Positions 47,882 through 57,260 of a stretch of 64,000 nt of DNA are shown here, in pieces. The translations under genes were made by a program, and so were the position numbers. Under the pieces are notes generated by a model. The model did no database searches. It was not told the origin of the DNA and saw nothing but the letters and a program-made list of their open reading frames with translations. Source of the DNA: Aliivibrio fischeri (lineage in GTDB: Bacteria; Pseudomonadota; Gammaproteobacteria; Enterobacterales; Vibrionaceae); assembly GCA_038993745.2 (NCBI GenBank), contig CP160629.1:2170001-2234000 (forward strand), in the 5' to 3' direction. The first letter of the stretch is position 1. The number at the start of each line of letters is the position of its first letter.

Positions 47882-48613
47882 CTAACTACGCCACAAACAG
47901 GCATCACCAACAATATCCAAACGCTTTTCATGCGCTTCTAATTCATCGGCCGTTGCACGTAAAACCTTTAATCCTTTTCTACCTGAATTCAGTCTTTTAA
48001 TGGTTTCTTCGTCTGAATCAGATGAATTTTCTCCAGATGAAAAACTCAAACTTGTCTGCCCGCCAGTCATTAACAGGTAAACATCAGCTAGGATCTCGGC
48101 ATCGAGCAAGGCGCCGTGGAGAGTACGGTGTGAGTTATCAATACCATAGCGTTCACACAAGACATCTAGGTTATTACGTTTACCTGGAAATATCTTTTTC
48201 GCCATGGCCAAGGTATCGGTAATTTTACAATACTGATCCGTGGTACCAATTAACTTATTGAGTTTACTGAATTCATAATCCATAAAGCCAACATCGAAGG
48301 GCGCGTTATGAGCAACTAACTCAGCCCCTTTAATGAACTCAAGGAATTCATCATGGATGTCTTTATATTCAGGTTTATCATATAGGAATTCATCAGTAAT
48401 ACCGTGAACATCAATCGCTTCTAAATCGATTAATCGATCTGGCTTAATGTACACATGGAAGTGATTACCGGTTAATTTACGGTTAATGATCTCTACGGCA
48501 CCGATCTCAACGATACGGTGACCTTCATAAACAGGACCACCAGAGAAGTTCATACCTGTGGTTTCTGTATCGAGAACTATAATTCGATTCGAAGAATTGT
48601 TGCTAGCATTCAT
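47882..48613 (-). CDS. dnaQ: DNA polymerase III epsilon subunit
   Basis: A 243-aa 3'-5' proofreading exonuclease of the replicative polymerase. The DEDDh site appears as Asp15 and Glu17 (VLDTETTGM), Asp in HNAPFDVGFMD and His/Asp in HGALLDAEILADVY. The C-terminal tail binds the alpha subunit. Divergent from rnhA, the conserved dnaQ/rnhA arrangement with overlapping promoters. Confidence 0.97.
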   Translation of the reverse strand: MNASNNSSNRIIVLDTETTGMNFSGGPVYEGHRIVEIGAVEIINRKLTGNHFHVYIKPDRLIDLEAIDVHGITDEFLYDKPEYKDIHDEFLEFIKGAELVAHNAPFDVGFMDYEFSKLNKLIGTTDQYCKITDTLAMAKKIFPGKRNNLDVLCERYGIDNSHRTLHGALLDAEILADVYLLMTGGQTSLSFSSGENSSDSDEETIKRLNSGRKGLKVLRATADELEAHEKRLDIVGDACLWRS

Positions 48614-48665
48614 AGGTTCATTTGTGTCAGACTATTTCTAAATTCCTCTAATGATAACAGAGATA

Positions 48666-49124
48666 ATGAAACAGGTTGAAATTTTCACAGATGGTTCTTG
48701 TTTAGGTAACCCAGGTCCAGGCGGTTATGGCATTGTAATGCGCTATAAAGGGACAGAAAAAACATTTTCAGAAGGGTTTAATAAAACCACTAACAACCGT
48801 ATGGAAATGCTAGCAGCAGTGATAGCTCTACGTAACCTAAAGGAGCCATGCTCTGTCATATTAACAACAGACAGCCAGTATGTTCGTCAAGGCATCACTC
48901 AATGGATCCACGGTTGGAAAAAAAGAGATTGGAAAAAAGCAGATAAAAAGCCAGTAGTCAATGCCGATCTTTGGAAACAGTTAGATGCTGAATCTGAACG
49001 CCACAAAATTGATTGGCGCTGGGTAAAAGGTCACGCAGGTCATCGAGAGAACGAGATGTGTGATGAATTAGCAAGAACAGCAGCCGAAAACCCGACTCAA
49101 GATGATACGGGTTACCCTGGTTAA
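48666..49124 (+). CDS. rnhA: Ribonuclease HI
   Basis: A 152-aa enzyme that cuts RNA in RNA:DNA hybrids. Start at ATG 48666 ([20 protein letters not shown]); an ATG five codons earlier is less like the family. Catalytic acids: Asp in FTDGS, Glu in NNRMEMLAA, Asp in TTDSQYV, Asp near the end in ENEMCDELA. The 3' end overlaps the convergent yafS-like gene by 4 bases. Confidence 0.96.
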   Translation: MKQVEIFTDGSCLGNPGPGGYGIVMRYKGTEKTFSEGFNKTTNNRMEMLAAVIALRNLKEPCSVILTTDSQYVRQGITQWIHGWKKRDWKKADKKPVVNADLWKQLDAESERHKIDWRWVKGHAGHRENEMCDELARTAAENPTQDDTGYPG

Positions 49125-49864
49125 TCAGATTTCATTTTTCCTTGGCGGGTTTGAGCAACAGAAATAGGAGCCAACTTTGGCTTCTTTTTCCAAGCCGATT
49201 TTATTGGTCTTAATGGATACGTTCGTTTTCTCGCAACAATAAAATAAATACCACTAATAGGCTTAACAGCATCACCACCTAGCCCTTCAAACCATGTCCA
49301 CATCGTGCGATAACGAGTCAGTGGAGCTAAAGCAAAACAATCACTGTACACCACTTCAAAATTCAATACGCTCAACCAATCTTTAATTCGGTGAGGAGTA
49401 AACATACGTCCACTCCAAGGTAAATTATTTTTACGCCATGGAAACAAACTCGCAAGCCCAATAGCACTCATAGGGTTAAAACCCGTCAAGATGACATAAC
49501 CGTCACCAATAAGCACTCGATCTATTTCTCTGAGTAATTGATGAGGGTCTGATGAGTAATCTAACTGATGAGCTAATACACAAGCGTCTATACTTTTTTC
49601 AAGAAACGGTAATTGAGGCAATTCTGCAGTAATATTTCTTAGCGAATTTTTGTTATCTAGGTTAACTTGGTGTTTAATATTACAAAAGCGACTATCTAAC
49701 TCAGCACTTAGTCCACCAATTTTGAGCATATGGTAACCGAATAGTTTGGGACACCACTCATCCAAACGTGATTGAATAAGCTCACAAATCCACTCACCAT
49801 GAGGGATATCTTCCCATGAATGTGGTTTTTCAATTTTTTTATCAAGCAGTGCTGGCTTAATCAA
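49121..49864 (-). CDS. yafS: SAM-dependent methyltransferase (YafS-like)
   Basis: A 247-aa class I methyltransferase-like protein. The start is a TTG at 49864 with AGG eight bases upstream. Motif I is degenerate ([13 protein letters not shown]); the later motifs [20 protein letters not shown] and [15 protein letters not shown] fit the Methyltransf_11 pattern. Position between rnhA and gloB is as in E. coli yafS. Substrate unknown. Confidence 0.85.
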   Translation of the reverse strand: MIKPALLDKKIEKPHSWEDIPHGEWICELIQSRLDEWCPKLFGYHMLKIGGLSAELDSRFCNIKHQVNLDNKNSLRNITAELPQLPFLEKSIDACVLAHQLDYSSDPHQLLREIDRVLIGDGYVILTGFNPMSAIGLASLFPWRKNNLPWSGRMFTPHRIKDWLSVLNFEVVYSDCFALAPLTRYRTMWTWFEGLGGDAVKPISGIYFIVARKRTYPLRPIKSAWKKKPKLAPISVAQTRQGKMKSD

Positions 49865-49911
49865 GATCGTTACCTATACCATCGAATAATAAAAAGTTTG
49901 GAGAAATGTGA

Positions 49912-50670
49912 ATGCTATCAGTAAAAAGCATACCTGCATTTAATGATAATTACATTTGGTTAATTCACAACAATGACAATCATTGTGTTGTTGTCGATCC
50001 CGGTGATGCTACCCCTGTTTTAGAGTGCATTAAAGAGCATGACTTTATTTTAGATGCAATTTTAATTACACACCACCACCATGATCATATCGGTGGCGTT
50101 CCTGAGTTGGTAAGACAATTCCCTAACGTTAATGTTGTAGGCCCAGAGAATGAACCTATTCCAACCTTAACTCACCCCGTTGGAGATGGCGATTTTGTTG
50201 AGTTATTTGATGAGCAATTCATGGTGTTAGGTGTCCCTGGGCATACCAATGGCCATGTTGCTTATATTGGCGATGAAAAACTTTTCTGTGGTGATGCTCT
50301 TTTCTCTGCGGGTTGCGGTCGATTATTCGAAGGCACTGCTGAACAAATGTTTAACTCATTACAAAAAATGGCAGCATTGCCTGATGAAACTGAAGTCTAC
50401 TGTGCACATGAATACACAGCATCAAACTTGGCATTTGCACTCGCCGTTGAGCCAGATAATGATTATCTATTACGTTATAGAGAAAAAGTTCTTCATCTAC
50501 GAGCTCATGGTAAATCGACGATTCCATCGATTCTACAACGAGAAAAACTCATTAATCCTTTTTTAAGAACAAGTGAAGCGAATGTAAAGAAATCGGTAGC
50601 AAGTAAAGTGCAAGATAGTACCGAGGTTGAGATCTTTACCGCATTAAGAAGATGGAAGGACGAGTTTTAA
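49912..50670 (+). CDS. gloB: Hydroxyacylglutathione hydrolase (glyoxalase II)
   Basis: A 252-aa binuclear metallo-beta-lactamase-fold enzyme that hydrolyses S-lactoylglutathione in methylglyoxal detoxification. Metal site [10 protein letters not shown] (His54, His56, Asp58, His59), then GHTNGHVAY and [13 protein letters not shown] with glutathione-binding residues. Normal length. Divergent from yafS and followed by mltD. Confidence 0.97.
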   Translation: MLSVKSIPAFNDNYIWLIHNNDNHCVVVDPGDATPVLECIKEHDFILDAILITHHHHDHIGGVPELVRQFPNVNVVGPENEPIPTLTHPVGDGDFVELFDEQFMVLGVPGHTNGHVAYIGDEKLFCGDALFSAGCGRLFEGTAEQMFNSLQKMAALPDETEVYCAHEYTASNLAFALAVEPDNDYLLRYREKVLHLRAHGKSTIPSILQREKLINPFLRTSEANVKKSVASKVQDSTEVEIFTALRRWKDEF

Positions 50671-50761
50671 GTATGAAACTTGTTTGATGTGTGGTTGCAA
50701 AGTATTATTCGCCTCCAAATAAAAATATTAATACGATTAAACACACTGAAGGCAATACATA

Positions 50762-52312
50762 ATGAAACTGAAACTCCATTGGATTGGACTCGCATTATTA
50801 GCAGGCTGTCAAACGGCACCAACACCTGAAAATACACAGCCTGATACTAACTCAGCAATCACCACGCCTTCAAAAACAGAGCCGAAAGCAGAAATTAAAC
50901 CTGTTGAAAAACCGGCTCCTACTCCTCAAGAACAAGAAGATGTTTGGCAACGCATTGCTATGCAACTTGAGATGCCAATTCCAGATAATGAATCGGTTGA
51001 TTACTACCGTAATTGGTATATCAAACACCCAAGCCACCTTCGTACCGTTGCAAAGCGTGCAAAGCCATTCTTATATATGATCACGGTTGAAATTGAAAAG
51101 CGTGGTTTGCCTATGGAATTAGTTTTACTCCCTGTAGTAGAAAGTGCATTTGACCCGTTCGCCTACTCTCATGGCAGCGCTGCAGGTTTATGGCAATTTG
51201 TTCCAGGTACCGCAGATCGATTTAAACTAGAGCGAAACTGGTGGTATGACGGACGCCGTGATGTACCAGCAGCAACAACCGCAGCCTTAGATTACATGGA
51301 ATATTTCGACAGTCGCTTTGATGGTAATTGGCAACATTCAATTGCCTCATACAACAGTGGCGCTGGCCGTGTGTCTCGCTCAATTAAAAAGAATCAAAGA
51401 TTAGGTAAGCCAACTGACTTTTTCTCTTTAGATCTTCCAAAAGAGACCAGTGGCTATGTTCCAAAACTGCTTGCTTTAGCTGATGTGATTAAAAACCACG
51501 AAAAATACGGCGTTGAGCTACCACCAATTCCTAACAAACCAGTTTTAGAAATGGTTGATCCTAAGCAGCAGTTAGATCTTGCCATTGCCGCAGAGTTTGC
51601 GGGTATTTCCATCACAGAATTACAAGGTTACAACCCAGCTTATAATCAATGGGCAACCTCTCCTGATGGTCCATACCACTTATTACTGCCAATCGAACAT
51701 GTTGATCAATTTAATGCCAATTTGAAAAAGAACGCGAACAAAACAATGAAAGTGGTTCGCTATAAAGTTCAATCAGGCGATACCATCAGTCAATTAGCGG
51801 TTAAGCACAATACGACAACCAAGATCATTGAACAAACCAACGACTTAAATGGTGCAAACATTCGTGTTGGTCAATATCTATTGATCCCAACGGCTTCTAA
51901 AGGTAATAAAACATATGCGTTAAGTGCCCCGCAACGCTTGAAAAAAACGCAAGCAAAAGCGAAAGGCAAATATAAATTAACTCATAAAGTAAAAGACGGG
52001 GAAAGTCTGTGGAGTATTGCTCGTGATAACAGCATTTCTTACCGTGATCTTGCTAAATGGAACGGCATGGCACCAAGAGATTCTTTACGTGTAGGCCAAA
52101 ACTTGGTGATTTGGAAAAATAGCTCAGATGGTGCCATCATTCGAACTGTTCATTATCAAATCAGACAAGGCGATAACCTAAGCTCTATCGCACAGAAATT
52201 CAGTGTCGCTGTGACAGATATTATGAAATGGAATAACATCGAACGAGGTTCTTACATTAAGCCGGGACAAAAATTAAAACTTTACGTTGATGTTACTAAG
52301 GTAAACGTATGA
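50762..52312 (+). CDS. mltD: Membrane-bound lytic murein transglycosylase D
   Basis: A 516-aa lipoprotein (lipobox LLAGC, Cys16) that cleaves glycan strands of peptidoglycan. A Pro/Thr-rich linker precedes the SLT domain, with catalytic Glu127 in VVESAFDP and SAAGLWQFVPGTA. Three C-terminal LysM domains start near residues 345, 408 and 465 and bind peptidoglycan. GAAGG precedes the ATG. The stop overlaps the next gene by four bases. Confidence 0.95.
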   Translation: MKLKLHWIGLALLAGCQTAPTPENTQPDTNSAITTPSKTEPKAEIKPVEKPAPTPQEQEDVWQRIAMQLEMPIPDNESVDYYRNWYIKHPSHLRTVAKRAKPFLYMITVEIEKRGLPMELVLLPVVESAFDPFAYSHGSAAGLWQFVPGTADRFKLERNWWYDGRRDVPAATTAALDYMEYFDSRFDGNWQHSIASYNSGAGRVSRSIKKNQRLGKPTDFFSLDLPKETSGYVPKLLALADVIKNHEKYGVELPPIPNKPVLEMVDPKQQLDLAIAAEFAGISITELQGYNPAYNQWATSPDGPYHLLLPIEHVDQFNANLKKNANKTMKVVRYKVQSGDTISQLAVKHNTTTKIIEQTNDLNGANIRVGQYLLIPTASKGNKTYALSAPQRLKKTQAKAKGKYKLTHKVKDGESLWSIARDNSISYRDLAKWNGMAPRDSLRVGQNLVIWKNSSDGAIIRTVHYQIRQGDNLSSIAQKFSVAVTDIMKWNNIERGSYIKPGQKLKLYVDVTKVNV

Positions 52313-53001
52313 CACCTTCTTCAAATCCATTGATCTTATTGGTCGATATATTTCGCTCACCAGCTGACTGTTTTGCTGCGCTATACGAGCGTGGCAAATG
52401 GGCCTGGCTGCCTTATATTCTATTAATCTTTGCTCCATTTATGTTTTGGGGAACCTATTTCGATTTAGTGAATTTCGAATGGGTAACCACTAACTTGACC
52501 GCTCAAATTGAGAGTATTGGTGGCCAAGTTCAACCTGAATGGCTAACAAAAGAAATATTACTAGCAGGCGAAGTAATCAATGATGTAACAGGTCGAACCG
52601 CTTCGATTCTATTGCTTGCTTTATGGTTTAAGCTAGCAACAAAACAAAGCCAATATCAGCACGGTTATTTTAAGTGGGTTGCGGCAAGTACTATTGTGAT
52701 GTTTCCAGCTCTAATTGGTGATATCGCAAGCTATGCCAGTTTACTACTTAATCATGCGAACATAATGCCTTATGCTGCTGACTTGAATAGTTTAAATGGA
52801 CTAATGAAATTACCAATGACAGATCATTGGTCAGCTTACGCTAGCTCTTTCCCACTATTAATGCCTTGGTATATTGCTTTAAGCTATGCGGCTCTTGGGG
52901 CGTGGACTGATTTAGATCGTTCTAAATCACTTATTATTGCCATCCTTCCTTGGATAACTTGTTTTACATTATGGGGCTTTATTACTGCTGTTTCAGGCTA
53001 A
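52309..53001 (+). CDS. Yip1-domain inner-membrane protein
   Basis: A 230-aa protein with about five hydrophobic segments and the Yip1-like opening NPLILLVDIFRSPADCFAALYERG. Its ATG overlaps the mltD stop (ATGA), so translation is coupled. Role unknown; the conserved link to mltD suggests an envelope function. The 3' end overlaps the convergent yafD-like gene by 20 bases. Confidence 0.8.
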   Translation: MTPSSNPLILLVDIFRSPADCFAALYERGKWAWLPYILLIFAPFMFWGTYFDLVNFEWVTTNLTAQIESIGGQVQPEWLTKEILLAGEVINDVTGRTASILLLALWFKLATKQSQYQHGYFKWVAASTIVMFPALIGDIASYASLLLNHANIMPYAADLNSLNGLMKLPMTDHWSAYASSFPLLMPWYIALSYAALGAWTDLDRSKSLIIAILPWITCFTLWGFITAVSG

Positions 53002-53848
53002 ATATCGCTTGTAATGGATTATGATCAGAAGCGTGACTCTTTATCGAGCGCGCTTCTTTTATATCTAACCCTCGATAAAAAATATGATCTAACGCTAACC
53101 CTGTCATAAAGCGCATTCGCTCATCTGGCGAAAAAATCACTTCTTTCATATCCAACTCTTCAACTTGCTTTCTTAATGTCGCTAAACGAGCTTCACTCCA
53201 CGAATTAAAATCACCAGCAATGATCATAGGACCACTATGACGACTCACTTCTTTAGATAAAGACGCTATCTGTTGCTGATAGTCTTCCGTTCCAATAGTG
53301 AAGTTAATTGCATGGATGTTAATCACCATTAATTCTTGTCCATTCGATAATGGGTATTCGGATAATAGTGCAGATTTAGGTAATCTTAACCATGGTTCAA
53401 CAGCAGTATGAGCACACACTCTAAGTGCTTGTTCTTTAGCAAGGCTTAATACCCCTGCACTGGTATCAAACACATCAAAAGCACGAACTAATTCTGCCGA
53501 ATACCGTTTATTAACCACAAATTCTTTTAACGCAGGGGTTAAACTCGCCTCTTGTAATAGCACTAAGTCAGTTTTATTCGACAATTCAATTAATGCTTTT
53601 TTCCACCCTTTATTTTGCTGCTTATATATGTTCCATACCAATACACTTAACTCTCCATTACGATCTAAAGGAGCTGAAGCTGGAAACGTCTCACAGCCCG
53701 ATTGATAACTAGGTTGAGCAGATACTTGAGTTTGAGATAATTCAATAAACTCAGGAGATTTAGGCACCGTAAAGATTATGGCTTTTGCCACTAAAGCAGC
53801 GGTAATAACAAAAGCGATACCAGATAGAACAATCGTTTTCTTTTTCAT
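52982..53848 (-). CDS. Endonuclease/exonuclease/phosphatase family protein (YafD-like)
   Basis: A 288-aa protein with an N-terminal membrane anchor (about residues 6-25) and an EEP fold outside or at the membrane: LSVLVWNIYKQQ, DLVLLQEA (catalytic Glu), MIIAGDFNSW and SDHNPLQA. The start is ATG 53848; a TTG two codons earlier opens the frame. No ribosome site is evident because the glnB terminator ends only a few bases before the start. Substrate unknown. Confidence 0.82.
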   Translation of the reverse strand: MKKKTIVLSGIAFVITAALVAKAIIFTVPKSPEFIELSQTQVSAQPSYQSGCETFPASAPLDRNGELSVLVWNIYKQQNKGWKKALIELSNKTDLVLLQEASLTPALKEFVVNKRYSAELVRAFDVFDTSAGVLSLAKEQALRVCAHTAVEPWLRLPKSALLSEYPLSNGQELMVINIHAINFTIGTEDYQQQIASLSKEVSRHSGPMIIAGDFNSWSEARLATLRKQVEELDMKEVIFSPDERMRFMTGLALDHIFYRGLDIKEARSIKSHASDHNPLQAIFSLKQQ

Positions 53849-53856
53849 AAACAAAA

Positions 53857-53879
53857 AAGGAGTGACTCATCACTCCTTC
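53857..53879. terminator. Terminator after glnB, abutting yafD-like start
   Basis: AAGGAGTGA / TCACTCCTT with a 5-base loop followed on the minus strand by TTTTTTG. It lies downstream of glnB and nine bases before the yafD-like ATG. Confidence 0.8.
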
Positions 53880-53965
53880 CTTCTATTAACACCAATACAA
53901 TGACTGTATTTCAGATCAATAATGAACAACAATCATCACATTAGTATGAGTATAAATTGATACTA

Positions 53966-54313
<348 letters not shown>

Positions 54314-54375
54314 TTAACATCAATATTGAATATATAGCCATTATCGTTGAGTGACTACAAACATTCAATAATAAA

Positions 54376-54401
54376 AAAGCACCGCATACCAGCAGTGCTT
54401 T
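54376..54401. terminator. Terminator of cytochrome c gene
   Basis: AAAGCAC / GTGCTTT with a 12-base loop that can pair further, and T6 on the minus strand. Confidence 0.7.
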
Positions 54402-54446
54402 AATTTATGATTTTGTTTTAAAATAATACCGTTAGTGAAATTACTA

Positions 54447-54758
54447 TTATTTCATCGTTGAGTAATACGCAGCTAAGTTTTCCATATCAGTATCACTTAG
54501 CATCATAGACATTGGTTGCATAATGGCTGAGTTACCACCACTGCGCTCTTTATTTTTGTATGCTTTTAATGACGATACGATATATTGAGCATTCTGACCT
54601 TTCAGATTTGGATAACCCGGAATAACTGCAATTCCATCTGCTCCATGACATGATGCACAAATTGCTGATTTTGCTTTTCCTGCTGCAGCATCACCCGCAG
54701 CCAATGTCGGTCCCGAGGCCATTAATGCGATAACCGCTAATCCAATTATTTTTTTCAT
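54447..54758 (-). CDS. Periplasmic class I cytochrome c
   Basis: A 103-aa protein with a signal peptide ending TLA-AGDA and one heme site, CASCHGADG. The axial methionine is expected in SAIMQPMSMML. It resembles the single-domain c4/c-553 cytochromes that pass electrons to terminal oxidases. AAGGAGCAATGGA lies before the ATG. Partners are not visible in the neighbourhood. Confidence 0.88.
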   Translation of the reverse strand: MKKIIGLAVIALMASGPTLAAGDAAAGKAKSAICASCHGADGIAVIPGYPNLKGQNAQYIVSSLKAYKNKERSGGNSAIMQPMSMMLSDTDMENLAAYYSTMK

Positions 54759-54809
54759 TCCATTGCTCCTTATAATTTTAAGTTATTGTGCCAAGCTCGT
54801 TTTGAATGT

Positions 54810-56138
54810 CTATTCTGATACAGGTTTATGCCAAAGTAGCTCACATTCTTGCCCAGAAAATGCTTTGCAAACAAACAATCCAGCAACAGCAGCTAATTCA
54901 TCGTTATAAAACACCATTGGTAATCGTGAGCGTTGCCAAGTAGGTACTTCATACTCTTGATACAGTTTTTTCATTTTACGGCTATGTTGACGTTTCTCGG
55001 GATGTGGCGCCAAACCAATAACATTAAAACGCACCTCTACTTTTTCATTAGGTAACGGTGCTCTTAATTGCAAAATACCGCCCTTCTCATGATGACTAAA
55101 CTTAGATCTCAGCTCTAGCTCACCAAGATTATCTGGTAGTGCAATTTTTCCTTCTAACGCCTTTTTCCACAAAGACACATCTTGGTATTTAGGCACACAA
55201 TAAATATAACCTTGATAACGTCGTATTTGTACAATTCCCAACTCTAAACAAGGATTTGCATCTTGTTGAGCCATAGCAACCTCATTCCATAAAATATGAA
55301 GTTGAGTTTGACTAGGGAGTGGGATAGCAAACAATTTCAGCCATAGTCGCAATAACATATTACGAGATGCTAGTGATTCTGGTTCAATCTGTTTGATAGA
55401 TAGACCTTGGAATTCATTTTGAAACAGCTGCAATTTAGGTTGCAATAATTCAACCAACAACGCTTCTTGCTCCGCACATAATTGAGCACTTCGAGAAACA
55501 GCAGAAGCAAAACTTGGCCAACGTTGAGATAATACGGGAGTTATCTCATGACGTAAGAAATTACGATCAAATCGAGTATCTTGATTACTTTCATCTTCAA
55601 CCCAAGTTAACTGATGCTGTTGAGCATACTCTGTAATGTGCTGACGAGAGGTAAATAATAACGGTCGGCATTTATACCCAGTTTTAAGCGGGATAATTGA
55701 AGGCATAGAAGAGAGTCCAGCAGGACCACTGCCACGCTTAAGCGCTAAGAAAAAAGTTTCTACTTGATCGTCTTGGTGTTGACCCGTAAGTAATAAACTA
55801 TTCGATTGCATATACTTTTCTAACGCATGATAACGAGCTTTTCTTGCCACTTCCTCTAAGCTCTCTTGCGGACTTACTTTTAAATTAACTCTCTCGATAT
55901 AAAGCGGAATATCTAATTCTTTACAATAAGAAGCGCAACTCACTTCCCAATCATTAGCATGCAAACTTAATCCATGATTAACATGAACAGCCATACATTC
56001 CAATTGCTTTTCCTTCGCGTACATTCCAGCTAAACGCAATAACACCATTGAATCAACGCCACCACTTAATGCGACAATAATATGTGGTTTTTTAACGGAA
56101 TAAGATGTTATTTGCTGAGAAAAATGAGAATAAAGCAT
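54810..56138 (-). CDS. tilS: tRNA(Ile)-lysidine synthase
   Basis: A 442-aa enzyme that modifies C34 of tRNA-Ile(CAU) to lysidine. The PP-loop SGGVDSM (about residues 25-31) binds ATP. The N-terminal domain continues with HVNHGLSLHANDWE and GQHQDDQVETF; a C-terminal TilS domain follows. The start is placed at ATG 56138; the longer frame from 56195 would run through the accA terminator hairpin. Confidence 0.94.
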   Translation of the reverse strand: MLYSHFSQQITSYSVKKPHIIVALSGGVDSMVLLRLAGMYAKEKQLECMAVHVNHGLSLHANDWEVSCASYCKELDIPLYIERVNLKVSPQESLEEVARKARYHALEKYMQSNSLLLTGQHQDDQVETFFLALKRGSGPAGLSSMPSIIPLKTGYKCRPLLFTSRQHITEYAQQHQLTWVEDESNQDTRFDRNFLRHEITPVLSQRWPSFASAVSRSAQLCAEQEALLVELLQPKLQLFQNEFQGLSIKQIEPESLASRNMLLRLWLKLFAIPLPSQTQLHILWNEVAMAQQDANPCLELGIVQIRRYQGYIYCVPKYQDVSLWKKALEGKIALPDNLGELELRSKFSHHEKGGILQLRAPLPNEKVEVRFNVIGLAPHPEKRQHSRKMKKLYQEYEVPTWQRSRLPMVFYNDELAAVAGLFVCKAFSGQECELLWHKPVSE

Positions 56139-56168
56139 ATCAATTAAACCTAAGGTTTCTTCCAATAA

Positions 56169-56192
56169 AAAGCGAGCACTCAGGCTCGCTTT
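56169..56192. terminator. Terminator between accA and tilS
   Basis: AAAGCGAGC / GCTCGCTTT with loop ACTCAG and T run on the minus strand, 58 bases after the accA stop and 31 before the tilS start. Confidence 0.85.
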
Positions 56193-56249
56193 CACTTTAC
56201 TCTATCTTATTGGATTACGCGACTACTGTGCGCGAATCAATAAATGCTA

Positions 56250-57209
56250 TCAGCAGTAACCATAGCTCATTAAGCGTTGGTAACGACGCTCAAGTAAAGC
56301 TTCATTATCAAATGCATCAAGTTCTTTTAACTGCTCAAGCAGACGCTGTTTAATGTTCTCAGCAGTCGCTTTATGATCACGATGTGCGCCACCTAAAGGC
56401 TCATCAATAATCGTATCAATCAGCTCAAGCTCTTTTAGGCGAGGTGCAACAAGACCCATAGCTTCTGCAGCTTGTGGCGCCTTATCTGAATCACGCCATA
56501 AGATTGAAGCACAACCTTCTGGAGAAATTACTGAATACGTTGAGTATTGAAGCATGTTTACGTAATCACCAACACCGATAGCTAATGCACCACCAGAACC
56601 ACCTTCACCAACAACGTTACAGATAACTGGAACACTTAGTTCAGACATGATTTTTAGGTTCATAGCGATAGCTTCTGATTGGCCACGCTCTTCGGCACCA
56701 ACACCAGGGTAAGCGCCAGCTGTATCAATAAATGTAATTACTGGCATATTAAAACGCTCAGCCATTTGCATTAAACGTTTCGCTTTACGGTAACCTTCAG
56801 GTTTTGGCATACCAAAATTACGTATTACTTTTTCTTTTGTACCACGACCTTTTTGATGACCAATAACCATTACAGGGCGACCATCTAAACGAGCAATTCC
56901 GCCAACTAATGCTTTATCATCAGCAAACGCACGATCGCCTGCTAATTCATCAAACTCAGTAAACATATGCTCAATGTAATCAAGAACGTAAGGACGCTCT
57001 GGGTGACGAGCAAGTTGAGCAACTTCCCATGCACCTAAATCACTAAATGTTTTCTTTTTAAGCTCAAGGCATTTATCTTCTAATTGCTTTATCTCTTTTT
57101 CTAGATCAAGTGCATTTTCACCGCCACGACGAGAGATCTCACGTAACGCTTCTACTTTCGCTTCTAGTTCAGCAATTGGTTTTTCAAATTCAAGAAAATT
57201 CAGGCTCAT
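56250..57209 (-). CDS. accA: Acetyl-CoA carboxylase carboxyltransferase subunit alpha
   Basis: A 319-aa carboxyltransferase subunit that with AccD makes malonyl-CoA. ATG 57209 gives the usual [16 protein letters not shown]; a TTG one codon earlier is not needed. Glycine-rich oxyanion stretches [16 protein letters not shown] and [20 protein letters not shown] are present. It follows dnaE by 48 bases, the standard lpx-dnaE-accA order. Confidence 0.97.
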   Translation of the reverse strand: MSLNFLEFEKPIAELEAKVEALREISRRGGENALDLEKEIKQLEDKCLELKKKTFSDLGAWEVAQLARHPERPYVLDYIEHMFTEFDELAGDRAFADDKALVGGIARLDGRPVMVIGHQKGRGTKEKVIRNFGMPKPEGYRKAKRLMQMAERFNMPVITFIDTAGAYPGVGAEERGQSEAIAMNLKIMSELSVPVICNVVGEGGSGGALAIGVGDYVNMLQYSTYSVISPEGCASILWRDSDKAPQAAEAMGLVAPRLKELELIDTIIDEPLGGAHRDHKATAENIKQRLLEQLKELDAFDNEALLERRYQRLMSYGYC

Positions 57210-57260
57210 CAAAGAATCCTTGTTAGTTTAAGAACACTCAAATTAGTGTTCTTCAATAAT

